Below the pieces are notes generated by a model. The model worked only from the letters and a program-made list of their open reading frames with translations. It did no database searches and was not told the DNA's origin. Shown here in pieces: positions 34,692 to 47,034 of a DNA stretch of 64,000 nt. A program made the position numbers and the translations under genes. Every line of letters begins with the position of its first letter. Position 1 is the stretch's first letter. This DNA is from Cladopsammia gracilis (Eukaryota; Cnidaria; Anthozoa; Scleractinia; Dendrophylliidae), in NCBI GenBank assembly GCA_022457155.1, contig JAJGOT010000493.1, positions 566,001-630,000 of the forward strand. Reading direction: 5' to 3'.

Positions 34692-37600
34692 TTACGGACC
34701 AATGTGCATTGTCTCAGTTTGCATCGTTTCCACGGAAGGAAAGATGTCTGCTATGGTAATGTACTTTAATGATACATTCTGGTCAAAGGGGTTTTGATGA
34801 GCACTCCAGATACGTTTCATAACATCTTTATATATTTCAGTTAAGAACACGCCCTGCTCGATAATGCTCTTGTTTTGATCCGGATTTCTAAGAAAAACAC
34901 CTTTGGTGTGGAGAACAACCAACCGCTTCTTGTCATTTTGGAATACGATCCCTCGAGACCCAGATGAGCCTTTGAGAAACGTTGTGACTTGATATGTTCC
35001 TCTTCTAGGGTCCTTGGAGTCTCGGCATTCTTTCTCTGCTTCACCTTCGTTCCTTGCCCAACGGAGGGCATGGCCATAAACCTCAAGGCTGTCCAGTGGT
35101 TTTGTATTTACAGGACACAGGAGGTCTGTCTGCTTTGGTTGCCCATGCGGGTGGCCGATGAGTGTGACACACTGACCTTCCAGTGAGGACCACTGAAATT
35201 GATTGGGATCCATGATGCTGATACCATGGGAAAAGATACATGGCGGCAACTCATTGGATGGCTGTTCCATTCTCAATATTGCATAATCCAGCTCCTCGGA
35301 CCTCACCACAACGTCTGGAGACAAAAATCTTCGCTGTGACGGTGATTCACCTTTCTTGAAGTTGAAATCAATAAAAACTTCAGCTCTTTTTGTGACCATT
35401 TCTTCGGCAATCTTGAAAACATGATTGTTTGTGATAACGTACTGTGTACCTATTCTAAAGCAGGTGCCAACCAAGTGAGGGTACTTTGCTTTATTCAGTA
35501 CGAAAACAGCACCAACTGACTTGGCAATTTCAGTGAGCTCCTCTAGCTGGAATATATAAGCATTGCAGCCTTGCTCTGAAGCGAAGTTTTTTAATTTCAG
35601 TTCACACTGCCTGGCGAGTTTGTTTAGTTTCGCTTTATTTTTGATAATGAATTCTTTGGGTTTGATCTCCAGTGCACAGTTAATCAAATTTGCAAAGTCC
35701 TCTCTATGTTTGCTTGTTTCCACAGCAGGGGTGCTTGAAGCCAATGGCACCTGGGCAATGCTACATGTAGGCCCTGTTGGGGCCAAATCCATCTCGTGCT
35801 TGATTTCACTTGGTTCAACATTAATATTAGCCATATCAGCATCTGGACAGGGCCGGGGTGTAATATGTTTTGGCAAACTGGTATCTTCCTTTTTCAATGG
35901 ATAAATCTTAATGCACTTGCCTCGGTACATGTCATTATCAGCCTTAAATGAAAAACTTAACCGAGCACCACCACATTTACCACCACAAAATCGTAGCTTT
36001 TTCTCATTGAATCTGTTATCTCTCACCAAGGCTTCGAAAAATGTTTCGTCTTTGAAAAAATCAACTCGCATCTTGTCCGGGATGATGTTGGTAAATCTGC
36101 TTACTCCAGGACAAATTTCTTCTTTTGACAGATAGAAATGTCCCATCTTCCAGTTGCTATTGTACTTATCCACAGCATAGTGGCGCAAATGGTCACTGTC
36201 ACTGGGGTACCAGTTAAGGTCGTTTTTAAATTTGCATCGGTAAGTTTCTTCAGTGGATAATACTCCTATAGCTACTGGCAGACCAACATTGAGACAGACA
36301 TTGTCCTGGTTCATAAAGAGCATGATTTCAAAGTTGAATTTGCGATAGCTGACATCGGACATCTTACATCTGTTTTTTATCATGTCAAGAATGGTTTCTT
36401 GGCCTGTTGATTCACAGTCTAGGAATTCGGAACTACTGGCAAGGCCACATATTCGGTACACATTCCTAAGAAAAAAAAAGAAAGCTAACTTTACTTTAAG
36501 GTCTTTGTTGGCCATTAACCTTAGTAGAAGTAAACGACCAATGCAAAACCCTTCAAATTGCCAACATGGCACAACATTTAAGGTAAGATTATTTATTTTG
36601 ATTTTATATGTAAATATTCATTCATTCATTCATTCATTCATTCATTCATTCATTTGCCATTAACAAATTCACCATTACAAAAATAATTGCAAGCCTTACA
36701 CAAAAGGTCACACAGTTTGTGTGGGGCATTTGTGAATTAGTTGGTTATGAAAAGTAATGATTGATTGAATGTAGAGTTCGCTTTTATACCCCGAAAATAA
36801 TGGTGTAGTATCCCTTCCAAAATTCATGTTTGCCATCCAACCTGCAATAGTTGTGATGCAACATTCAACCATTTCCATTAGCATTAAAGTGCCCATAACC
36901 CAAATTTTTATATTTTCTTATCTGAATCGTATGGATTCTGCGAAAAATTTTTGCGACTTGCACAAAACGTGATTTGTTAAATAATGTTATAAAACTTCAA
37001 ATATTCCGCCATTTTGGCTCGCCATTCACTTTCGTCCTCTCCCAGTCTGCAAAGGAGTCTGCATTAAGGAACGCGTGACTTCAGGCAGGTTCATCGCTGT
37101 GATTAGCTGGTATAGCTAAAAAAGGTTTGAAAGATGTTGGCTGCTTAGTCCTTGAACATTGTCACTTTCCGATTCACTAAAGCTTTCTTCTGTCGATGAC
37201 ATTGCCAAACAGCATGCATTCCTGAATCTACATCGGCCTAGATCAGCAGGACGAGTAGGCCGCAAAAATATTGGATTCTGAAGATACTGAAACAATTATA
37301 AAACAATCTCGTTTTATGAAAATTGTGGAAGGCCCTTGGGTGACATTCCGATTTAGGTGAGAAAATAGAAAAAATGGATTACGGTCACTTTAAAATTATT
37401 TAAAGTTTCAACTGTCAAGTTTGATCATTGTCAGTGGCTGTGGATGAGTTTTGGGTTGTTTAACCACTTTAATAAATTGGTAGGTAGTTCTGCGATTCAG
37501 TAACTACATGCATGGAAATACATTATAACGCCATATAAAACTACAAAATAAAGATTTTTTGACCATCATATTACTTTGTTTGGAATCCTGTTAATTTTTT

Positions 37601-37774
37601 CCAATCTTCAATATGTACATGTACATAACAATTTACCCGACATTTCCATTTGTTTTCTCTTTACACAAAGAAGTTGAACTGCTGTCACATATTTTCTTTC
37701 TGTTTTCAGTCGAGTTGCTGTCTGTGGAATCTTCGCCCATATTGAACGATGTGCATCCAGAATCTTGGTTCGTA
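34692..37774 (-). CDS. FAM111-like trypsin-fold serine protease
   Basis: The main exon is 36465-34692, about 591 codons, with acceptor TTTTTTCTTAG. The likely upstream exon is 37774-37637, joined in phase 2 (donor GTCGG/GTAAAT). Numbering the long open frame from 36572, I see a His site (VITNNHV, His384), an Asp site (LDYAIL, Asp429) and a Ser site (KGSSGSRG, Ser537) in correct order and spacing for a chymotrypsin-fold protease. The family resemblance is to FAM111 proteins, single-domain intracellular proteases, and no signal peptide is seen. The first exon encodes a Ser/Thr-rich stretch. The expected ATG there is ACG in this copy but ATG in the copy at 61 kb, so translation may start at a later Met. 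FAM111 is my best match from motifs; a search was not possible. Confidence 0.7.
36615..36655. repeat. (ATTC)n microsatellite
   Basis: About ten ATTC units within the predicted intron of the protease gene. Confidence 0.9.
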
Positions 37775-37985
37775 CTGATTGAAACAGAAAAAAAGATACA
37801 TGTCAGTTTTATCATTTCAATTCAGGGTGTGTAGATGCAATCATAAAGTGCTTTGATACCATCTACATGTTTATGTACATTATAGCTGCCAATTTGTATA
37901 TTAATAATAATAATAATTTTACATGTAATGAAAATGATTGGATGAATGCATTGCAACAATGCCCAAACACAGTGTGTGACCGGTC
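37380..37985. repeat. Segmental duplication with protease exon 1, intact copy
   Basis: About 600 bp matching 61080-61536 joined to 63347-63485. It holds the single TCATAAAGT that serves as the empty site for the transposon at 61537-63346. The exon lies at 37637-37774. Confidence 0.85.
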
Positions 37986-38274
37986 GTATTTTTAAATTTA
38001 GAATGCATTGGATAACTAAAGGTTCATATCATTATAAAATACTGTGATGAATTGATGTAGATGTTGCGTATTTTTGACCTTGAAAATAAAATAAAAATGG
38101 TGATACCCTGTATGCTCCACCCCATTCACGTGAGAAAAAAAGTGCCCTTTGGGCTATCTCCTGTAAGTTTTTTTTCCCATCTAAAGTGCTGTCATATTAT
38201 GTCCAAATATTGTTTTTAGGATAGACTGTGTGGTTTCTTGAGTCAAATTTATCTTTTCTCAATTTTTTTGGACT
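37986..38274. other. No gene seen
   Basis: AT-rich intergenic sequence without supported features. Confidence 0.4.
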
Positions 38275-38275
38275 T

Positions 38276-38364
38276 GGGGTAGACCTGTTCTAAAGCTGGG
38301 CTAAAATGCTTTTAGTGACGAGCAGGATTTGTGCTAGGCCTGTCACGTTTTATAACAACCTAAA
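38276..38364 (+). repeat. Short repeat also present at 39224-39310
   Basis: About 88 bp beginning GGGGTAGACCTGTTCTAAAG recurs in the same orientation inside the element 38731-39636. One copy lies outside that element, so a host or older repeat was picked up, or the element sits in a related repeat. Confidence 0.7.
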
Positions 38365-38730
38365 AGATCACAAAAAGTCGCAATCTCTGTCTACGTCTGC
38401 CATTGTTGTTTGCGTGGCTACACTTTAGGAAACCGGTTTTTCACGCGCCCATGGCGAAATGTTTTTGTCTAGCCAATCAAAGTTGTTGGTACATCATTAA
38501 CACTCAGTAGAGTCTGGAAACGAGTAGGAGTAACCAATCAGCGACCTAATACAGATTCTATATTGGATTCTCGCATGGAAATGAGGTTGTGTATTCGAGT
38601 GACCAGAGCTTCTTCTAACCGTTTATGCGGTTAATTTCACTTATGATATTCAGAGAACGGACCTCTGGATCCAAAGTGATGATTCAATTTATCTTGGACT
38701 GATATGGATGGCCACTTGGGGAAGGGAAAT

Positions 38731-39636
38731 TAGCCTGCATGACAGGCGCTTTATGAGCCAAGCGGGGCGAGCGAAGCATTTCGCGCGAAGCGCGACACGA
38801 GCACGAAGCGTGAGACGAGGGTAGCAAAAAAAATAAAGCGCATGTAGACAGTCCATTGTTCTGGCTCTTCCGCCCACCAACTCCCACCGATATTAACTGA
38901 CTGCCGTGATTTCGAAATAACCAATCAAAACATGATCTTTATCGCAAGTTATGCTAACAGCAGACTTGCGCTCAAATTAAATCACAAACTCAGAAATGAA
39001 ATGATGCTATAAAGCAGCAAATAACTCCTACTTTAGCGGCAACTACTGATCTTACAACTCTTTCAAATTGAGAGAAAAAACATTGTTATGCCAAGAGCTA
39101 GAGCTAGCAAACGACGGCGTAGCTAAATATTCTAAACGGCTATGGAAAGCGTAAATTCCTCCTGTCAGTATCACAGCTGGAGATTTTTATCTAAGGTCAA
39201 AAAAAAAACCTCTCAGGCACGTACTTGGGGTAGACTTATTCTAAAGCTGGGCTAAAATGCTTTTAGAGGCCAGCAGGATTTGTGCTAGGCCTGTCACCTT
39301 TCATAACAACTGCAGGAGGAAATCCAAGGTTTGATGAATATTCCAGTTGAGGAAACACAAACAATAACCAAGGTAAAACGTGTAATTACAACACGAGCGA
39401 GAGCTTTGTTTTATCTTGTTGTTTACACTTGGTATAATTGATCTCACACATCGTCACATGGTTTAAATTGGCCAATCGACATTACCGTCTACCAGATGAA
39501 TGGTCCAGGATTTGTGGAAGAGCCATAACAATGGACTGTCTACAGGCGATTTATTTTTTCTTTCCCTCGTCTCGCGCTTCGCGCGAAATGCTTTGCTCGC
39601 TCCACTTGGCTCATAAAGCGCCTGTCATGCAGGCTA
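38731..39636. mobile_element. Long-TIR element with 9-bp duplication, non-autonomous (TAGCCTGC termini)
   Basis: The inverted ends of about 150 bp start TAGCCTGCATGACAGGCGCT and share GCGCGAAGCGCG-type sequence. Flanking direct repeats AAGGGAAAT are at 38722-38730 and 39637-39645. Long TIRs with a 9-bp duplication are the hallmark of Mutator-like elements. There is no transposase. It shares its TAGCCTGC end and duplication length with 61537-63346. Confidence 0.85.
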
Positions 39637-39645
39637 AAGGGAAAT

Positions 39646-40265
39646 AGAAACATGTGCCCATCATGCATTGTCAAGGCTATGAGACAGCATTATCCTCCAC
39701 ACATGGGTGTATATGGGTTACAGGCCTGAATAAGAGTATTTGCCTCCAACAAGGCCTGATGGGTGTGAAAGTCATCTACTTACTTGTGAATGATTGACCA
39801 AAGTTGAATTTTTGTTTTAATGGGAAGTGATTTCTTCTGAAGATAGCCATTCACAGAGTTTAAATATTTTTACTCAGAAAAACCCAAAGCAGTACCCCCA
39901 AGGGGGGTACTGCAATTAACTTTTGCTGGATATGTGGCACTGGCCTCTCATAGCACTTACCCCTTTGTAGTCTATTGTGAGTAATGTTCTAGCTATTACA
40001 TATTTTTTTAATAATTCTGTATATCAATAATTTTTATAGTTGTGACTGATGAGTTTACCGTGTCTAAATAAAGTTATCCTATCCTAACCTATCCTATCTG
40101 TGACCCCATCTTAGTCACTTTTGTGAAAATGTTACCTTTGCAATCCCAACTTAGTGATTTGCTGTTTTTAAAACCCCAATTTCCCACTAAAACAAAACTA
40201 CCCCCCTCCCCCCCCCCCAAAAAAAAAAAACCACCCCATCGAGCCACACATTCCCATTCTTATTA
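39646..40265. other. No gene seen
   Basis: Intergenic DNA with a short palindromic CCCCCAAGGGGGG at about 39895-39907 and C-rich and A-rich tracts near 40201-40232. A repeated CCTATCCTAA stretch is at about 40078-40098. Confidence 0.4.
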
Positions 40266-41175
40266 CAGTGGAACCTCGATATAACGATGTTCCCGGTATA
40301 ACGATCAACATTTGACAGCCCGGCAAATGTTACAGTAAATGTATGGAGAAAACTCCCGATATAACGATATTCGATATAACGATATTCTCGATATAACGAT
40401 CACAATCTGGCAGCCCAAAGGTAAAATTTATCCTGATATAACGATAAAATCAATCATCCTGCGATGAATAAGGAGGCTAAACACTTGAAAATATGTGACA
40501 ATACTTTTAAAATCATTGCATAAGGACTGTAATGTGTCTGTCAACAACTTGTTACGATAGGGATTGCACAGTAATCGCAGTACATCAGCGGTAGCTAGCT
40601 ATAAAGCCGCTTTATCCTCTTTGTCTTTAATCAATTCTATTAGCTTTTTAATTTTTGACGGCTTCTTGTGCTGAAAAATATAGGTTGCTGGAATTTCCAA
40701 ACCAATGCCTTGATTCCTTCGCTTTCCAGTCACTCTGACAGAGATCTGCCCGCCATGCTTCAAGAAGAAATGAAACACGCGTGACAACGTCAAAGGCGCA
40801 TGGCTCACGGTCTTTGGAGTTTCTTCTTCGCCCTGCACTCGAACGTTATACGGACAATGATCAAGTCGTTATTTCAATGTTAAAGTTTTAAAGTTTTACC
40901 CTAAGTGTATACACACAATACTGAAGTTTATCCTTGTTAAGATGGAAAGATGGAAAACAAGTGTTGTACTTTGCAAAGTAATTAGTAACAACGTACAATA
41001 ATAAATTACACAAAGAAATCAATGAAAAATCAATTATTAACAATATCCCGATATAACGATATTTTTGGCTCTTCTCCCGAAAAATCGTTATATCGGGAGT
41101 TTCTTATTACGATCTCCCGATATAACAATATCAGTCGTCGGTCCCTTGGCACATCATTATATCGAGGTTCCACTG
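40266..41175. mobile_element. pogo/Tigger-like DNA element
   Basis: Ends are CAGTGGAACCTCGATATAAC and its complement, flanked by TA on both sides (40264-40265, 41176-41177). CCCGATATAACGAT motifs repeat near both ends. This terminus is typical of pogo/Tigger elements of the Tc1/mariner group. It is too short for a transposase, but a 79-codon minus-strand frame at 40599-40838 includes ISVRVTGKRRNQGIGLEIP; I cannot name this segment. Confidence 0.8.
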
Positions 41176-41556
41176 TACTAGGAATCCACTGTACTAGGAA
41201 GTAACCCCCCCCCCCCCCACCCCCGAGTGACTGGCCAACCAAGTGTTCTGTTCACTTCTAACAACTGTTTTTTTTATGAATTGATGCCTGGGCTGTGCAA
41301 CTTATAGTGCTGATTGATATCAAATGAATGTAAACTGACTAAATAGGTTATTGCATTGAATGCTAATGAACAAAAAGCAGTCGTTGATTTTCATCTGTGG
41401 CCTACCAGAGACAAAATTGATTTGTCAAAGATTTGGCCCAGCAAAGAAAACTTGAATTACTATTGGCAATATTATCAAACATAAAATATCAAATCATTTT
41501 GAAGAGAAATCACTCTATTGGAATGATTAGTTTTCTTTGTGTGAATAGACAACAAC

Positions 41557-41680
41557 GTCTTTTCGGTATTGAACTGGAACTAGCTTGAAATGGAAGCTCA
41601 TGCAGTGGGACATCAGTAAAAATATTTGTATGTGAAAGCATTGCACCACATGAGCCTCCAGTTCAATACTGTTGGAGTAC
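41557..41680. mobile_element. Short hairpin element related to 29672-30065
   Basis: GGTATTGAACTGGAACT near the start and AGTTCAATACTG near the end form an inverted repeat; AAATATTTGTATGTGAAAGC also resembles the other copy. Confidence 0.5.
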
Positions 41681-41867
41681 AAACAACAGCCTAATGCTGT
41701 ACAGAACACTACCAAAACCAATGGCAAAGCTTTCTAGGGTAAAAACCTAAGCCTTATCGCAAAGTTGTTAGCAGAGGGGCACGGGTTCCCCTTCTTTTGC
41801 AAAAAAAAGAAAAAAAAAAAAGAATTATAATAATGATAAGGCCCAGTCTATATCATTTTCACTCTCC

Positions 41868-42867
41868 TTGGGTTAGGTTAAAATCGGCGAGCGAAGTGAG
41901 CCAAGCGCGGACTGGGGAAGGGGGAAGGGGCGGCGAAGCCTGTGGACTCGCCTTTGATGCCGCCGTTCCACCCCCTAGTAATTATCCTGTTATTATCACA
42001 AGTTAATATATCAACAAGTTGTCATTCATGTTTTTATTCCGTTGAATGCATCGGCAGTAGTATAAAAATAGACAGGCTAAACACGACTCCCACTCTTTGC
42101 AAAAAAGTATTTAAAAAGCCTTAAGTATAAAGCTTTCCCAGTAAGACTTCAGAGAGAATTGCGCCTTTAGATCACAGTTATGAATTGTTCTCTTCGATGA
42201 TATTGACATTTTGATCTCGGTGGATTATAGTGTTTCCGGCCACACGGTAATAGGCATCTTACCTCCGAGTCTCAAAAAACCGTAGTCTATAATTCCACTG
42301 CAATGAAATCATGAATTATTGCAATAATTTTTAGCTCCTTATATTAGTAAGTTCTGTAGTTGAGTAGTGTGTCTCAGTGGAGCAAGGATAAACCCCCATT
42401 GTTTTGTAATAGCGTTTGATTTGGCATCCTACAGATAATCTGCAACATGGTTGCTGTTTTTGTAAATCCAGTCAGCAAAATTCCAAAAACATCTTGCTTT
42501 TTTTTTGCCACAGACTTTAGACACAGCTTTTGCTCTCCTTTAAGTCTCAGTATATGCGAAAAAATTCGCAACGAATCATTAAAAGCTTTCTCAAAATCGG
42601 GATCTGAAAATTGCATGCGACGAGTCGCCACGTTTGTTTATCATGTGAGCCAGCAAATGAAATAATTATGCAAATTTACGCATTTGAGATGTCAACATGT
42701 GTCATCAATCACCGCAAACCTGTCAACATCAAGTGATCTAACCAATCAGCTCATGATACCAGACTCTGGTATCATGGAACGGCGGCATCAAAGGCGAGTC
42801 CACAGGCTTCGCCGCCCCTTCCCTCTACCCAGTCCTCGCTTCGCTCGCCGATTTTAACCTAACCCAA
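41868..42867. mobile_element. Long-TIR element carrying a RecQ-like fragment
   Basis: Inverted ends of about 105 bp begin TTGGGTTAGGTTAAAATCGG and contain GGCGAGCGAAG, GGGGCGGCGAAGCC and ACTCGCCTTTGATGCC. I could not see a target duplication, so the exact border is uncertain. It carries the helicase remnant at 42374-42631. Confidence 0.75.
42374..42631 (-). pseudogene. RecQ-like helicase N-terminal remnant
   Basis: Minus-strand frame with RLKGEQKLCLKSVAKKK followed by DVFGILLTGFTK. This matches the layout of RecQ-family motif 0 (LK..Q) and motif I (GILPTGFGKS), but the Pro and the GKS of the Walker A are lost (LLTGFTKT), so it cannot bind ATP normally. The frame then runs into unrelated residues. 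Confidence 0.6.
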
Positions 42868-42904
42868 TTACCCAAAAAGAAGCCTGTTCACAGGCTAAGT
42901 TCTA

Positions 42905-43195
42905 ACTACACACGCGTCGCCTCGCTAAAATTAAAAAAATAGCCCGGTCGTTTACTGATTTCATTGCTTTTAAATGTAGTCTTTTCAAATCACTGTTTGG
43001 GAAATATTAGACGAGTGTGGATTTGAATCAATAAATTAAATATTCACGGCGAGTACTGAAAACGAGTCTTGACGTGTTCTTTAGTGTGTCATGCAAAATT
43101 CTTTGAGGGGGAAGGAGTGCGTGACCCATTTCAAATAAACCGTATATCTTTTTTATGCAAGCGCATGAGTACAGGCTACCAGTATAGCCTCTTGT
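42905..43195. repeat. Fragment related to the 13634-15418 element
   Basis: GCCCGGTCG...TTTACTGATTTCATTGC and CAAGCGCATGAGTAC match parts of that element in inverse order. Confidence 0.55.
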
Positions 43196-43438
43196 TTTAA
43201 ATAATTTGTTATACATGTAAATGTTATAGTGTAAAACCCGTTCTTTTTCGCCTACAGCTTAGAGCGTGCTCAACCCAGTTTCGACGGGGTTCGAACGCCA
43301 ATTAACTATTAACACAGGATTAAAAGTAACTGAAGATTTAATTTATTTGTTGAAAAGGTTTTCAAAAGCTTATTTTAAGCTATATTTGAAGACAAACAAA
43401 GTCAAAACTATTAAGGGCAAAAATACTCTGCAAACCTC

Positions 43439-44460
43439 CACGGTGGTCGGTTGCTAGGGCTTTTCCTCCCGCACCTCTCAAAACTGAGAGTTTTAGGCTA
43501 TAGACAAAAGTAGAATGCATCGAATCTAACGAAACTTGGAAGGAACATAGGTCGATAAATTACCTATCAGTTGGTAATTATTTCATCCCATTTGACTGCT
43601 ATTGTGACGTCATAAATGATGTCCAAATTTGGCATCAGAATTAAAATTCAGGAAAAAAGTGTGGAAAATATTGTATTAGTTTTCATTGTAAAATTCTATG
43701 ATTTCTGGTGAAAACCCCATCTCAATCGGATAAAAAGGCGTAAAGTTACAGCTAATTAGGGAAATTCAAATTTCCCGCCAAATGACCATATATGGTCAAA
43801 CTTTAGGGGTATTTAAACGCGAAAACAATGAACGTAGTCGCAACGGAGAAAAGACAAAGTTGCATAAAATCAAAATTGTAGTTTTTTGAGTTTAAGATGT
43901 GTGGTCTATGATACGGGTTTCGTCACGAATTACGTCAATGTGACGTCATAATGACGTAATTCGTGATGAAATACGCGTCATAGTACCACACATCTTAGAC
44001 TCAAAAAACTACAATTTTGATTTTATGCAACTTTGTCTTTCCTCTGTTGCGACTACATTCATTGTTTTCGCGTTTAAATACCCCTAAAGTTTGACCATAT
44101 ATGGTCATTTGGCGGGAAATTTGAATTCTTTAATTAGCTGTAACCTTACGCCTTTTTATCCGATTGAGATAGGGTTTTCACTAAAAATACTTTTTTTCTG
44201 TCGCAAAAATGTCTGTAAAGTTTTGAACACTGCTTTTCAAATTTTTAATGTTGTTACTAAAAATAGGTGGCACTTATGACGTCATAATTTCAAGAAAAGC
44301 CAAAAAAGCCTTCACAATGGTAAAAATTTAAAGAAAAATTTTCTCCAATTAAGATGCTCTAATGTTTTGCTTCATTTAGAATATAAACTACTCCTCTGTG
44401 AACCAAAAAACGAGATTTAGAACTTTGCGGGAGGAAAAGCCCTAGCAACCGACCATCGTG
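43439..44460. mobile_element. Foldback element, CACTA-like ends, 3-bp duplication
   Basis: Ends are CACGGTGGTCGGTTGCTAGG and its near-complement ending CCATCGTG, with CTC on both sides. The inner part (about 43708-44182) is an almost perfect palindrome centred on TGACGTCA at 43941-43948; between ends and core the arms have diverged. CAC ends with a 3-bp duplication suggest a CACTA-type MITE. No coding capacity. Confidence 0.75.
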
Positions 44461-44518
44461 CTCTGGAAAAATCTCCATTGATTAATTATTTTACTGGAAT
44501 CAAAATTGATGAATAACG

Positions 44519-45982
44519 CAGTGGCGGATCCAGGATATTTTTTTATGGGGGGGGGTGGGGGGGAGGGGGGGGGGAACGGGGCTACGCTACTGGTATATGC
44601 CTATTGACTTAAAGTCTATAAATGTTTTTATTGTTGCAATTTATAGCGGAGCACTTGCCAGGCCGAAGGCCTGGCTGCGCAGCTCCATACTCATAGAACC
44701 ATGCCCGTCATTTTTCATGGTCATGGCTAGCGGAATGTTTCGCGGGCGCGCGTGTGCCCGACCTCCGCCGCCGCCGTCGCGCAGGACTAGCTTGCCTTCG
44801 CGCAGGACTAGCTCGCGGGCGCGTATGACGTCGCAAAACATGCGCGTACGACGTTATGTTGAAACCAAAGCGAGGCTTTGTTTTTCGCGCGGTTACACGG
44901 CCGAATGTCACGTCAGCTAGAAAAACACTTTGATGTTTTGCTGTGAATTTACTAAGCGGAGAAAACCGTTGAAATTAAAGGCGTTATTTTCCTTAATATT
45001 TCGCGGTTTGCTACTCAAGACAAGGATACTAATTAAGGGATACTCAGAAGCCGCTTTAGTGGAAAAAGACGAGCTTTCAGGGATGAAATCTTGCTTCGAG
45101 GAACTTCATGTATTACGTTTTTATCAATGCGGGAGATATTTGTTTTCTACGGATTTCAGAACCAAGCAAGCGAGGGACTTAAAGGTAAAACAGATTAAGT
45201 TTTCGATGAGAATTTATGTTGATTTCAATCTGTGAGTGACTTTTTATTGGTGTTATTGTTAGTTTTGGAGAATTGATTTTAAAACGTGCTTAAATTCAGT
45301 TGTATCGATCTCTTGAATTTCATCGAAGAAAGCTTGAACTCGATGAGCTATAATTAAGCTTAAATGGTACGCGTTTTGCTTTTAAACGTAAACTAATGGA
45401 GATTTGAATAAATTTTTTCGAAATAAGATTGTGTTGTCCATTTTTATGTGTTTGTTCATTCATTAGATAGATTGAAAAGCGATTTTATGTAAACAAAACA
45501 AGACTTTGATTTTATAGTACAGTTCTATCTTCACTCGTATCGCCTTATGCAAATATGTTTGTGTATTTTTGCAATTTTTGATTTTCAAATCAGTTTCTCG
45601 GGCAATTTTTGACAAACAAAAACTGTATTTTATTCGGAAACTAGTGGTACTAGTTATTCTAGACAGAGAAAAGTTGTTTTTGTGAACTTTTGTACGGTCT
45701 ATAAAAATGTACTGTGCAGACAGTCGCGTAATACTGTTTTTGAGAATTGCTAAAATTGAAAATAGCCCGTTCGTCAATCTTAATTCTTGTGCTTCCAACC
45801 TTTCACCTTAGTTAAGTTTCACCTTGGTTAAGTTTCACCTTAATTAAGCTTGTTCAAAGTGCGACGCTGTTAGGCTTGGGCTATCTATATATATTAATGG
45901 AAACTGTTAAAACTGGCAGTATAAAAGGAGGTGGCTAGCCACCCAATACCCCCCCCCTCCCCGCCCCCTGCATCCACCCCTG
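44519..45982. mobile_element. hAT-like element containing another repeat
   Basis: Starts CAGTGGCGGATCCAGGAT with a poly-G tract and ends CCCCTGCATCCACCCCTG after a poly-C tract. The copy of the kilobase repeat at 44643-45895 fills it. An 8-bp duplication is not clear. Confidence 0.55.
44643..45895 (+). repeat. Kilobase interspersed repeat, copy D
   Basis: Runs from TAGCGGAGCACTTGCCAGGC to CGCTGTTAGGCTTGGGCTA and TATATA. The most complete copy at the GC-rich end, with extra CCGCCGCCG sequence near 44766. Confidence 0.75.
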
Positions 45983-47034
45983 AAACGCTGGGTTAGTTTA
46001 ATTCCGCTTGGACAACCCATTCCAGGAGACAAAACTTAATGCTGATATAAAGGGAAAAAAGCTAAATACTGAGCCTGATTGAGAGATGATCACCCAAAAC
46101 TCCCTCAGAACTATAATGCCTGTTTTGAGTTTGCAAAATAATAATTTTCATTGTGCTGTGACAGACGGTTTCGCTGAATCTCAGATTTACCAAGCCCTGT
46201 TTAAGATGCATTTGATAAGTTATTTCACTTGTCTGAAACGAAAGAAATTGTCGGCCGTATTGCTATTTATGATCATCCGATTGTTTCCCCGCCTGCTTAC
46301 ACAGACTCGATCACGCTACCTGCAGCTATGAAACGGAGCGAATCGAAAACAACCAGTCTCGACTGGGGCATACAGTGTCAACTCTCTCTGCGGCATATTG
46401 AGTATATTAGCTTTATCGAACTTTAAAGTCTCAGGCTCTGCCAAGCTGCAATTCATATACATGTATTGTCGAATGACCCATTCCACATTTCACTCTTCCC
46501 TCTTATCTCTTATCATAGTCCCAGCTCAGTAACTTGTTTAATCCGATTTTGACAGTACGATTTTGTCGCATAAATTGATTCTGCCTTGTAAATGAAACAT
46601 AACTGGCACAGTTGTGTTGCAAACGGCGTGAAAAATGTCATGCAATTTTGAAACATTGTTTTAAATTCTACGACAACAGGCCGGAGGAAAATAATTAAAT
46701 GTACCGAGACGCAGTAGAGGAAAACAAAACACATTGCATAACGCTGTAAATATTTTCAAATTAAAGTGAAGTTTACTGAATGTCAACTTATGTCTGACGG
46801 ATGTTATCTTAATCAGTTGTTCAGGTCAGGTGACATTCTGCGAAGGTTCTGTCAAGCACAAGACACTACTCCACAACAGAATAATTAACTAAAATAACCT
46901 CAAGAAGTATTGATTCCAATATACAGGTACCGGTAGACACAGCATTTTCATTCTTGGATCTTAGACGACATCCGTGAAGAAACACTTTCTCACAAGTCTT
47001 GCACACCATAGACTATTTAAGTCTATTAAAATAG
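45983..47034. other. No gene seen
   Basis: Intergenic DNA with only short frames that lack splice or homology support. Confidence 0.4.

Noticed and set aside
44555..44920. 121-codon frame rich in Arg/Pro
   Set aside because: Falls in poly-G and GC-rich repeat sequence; not open in the other copies of the repeat.
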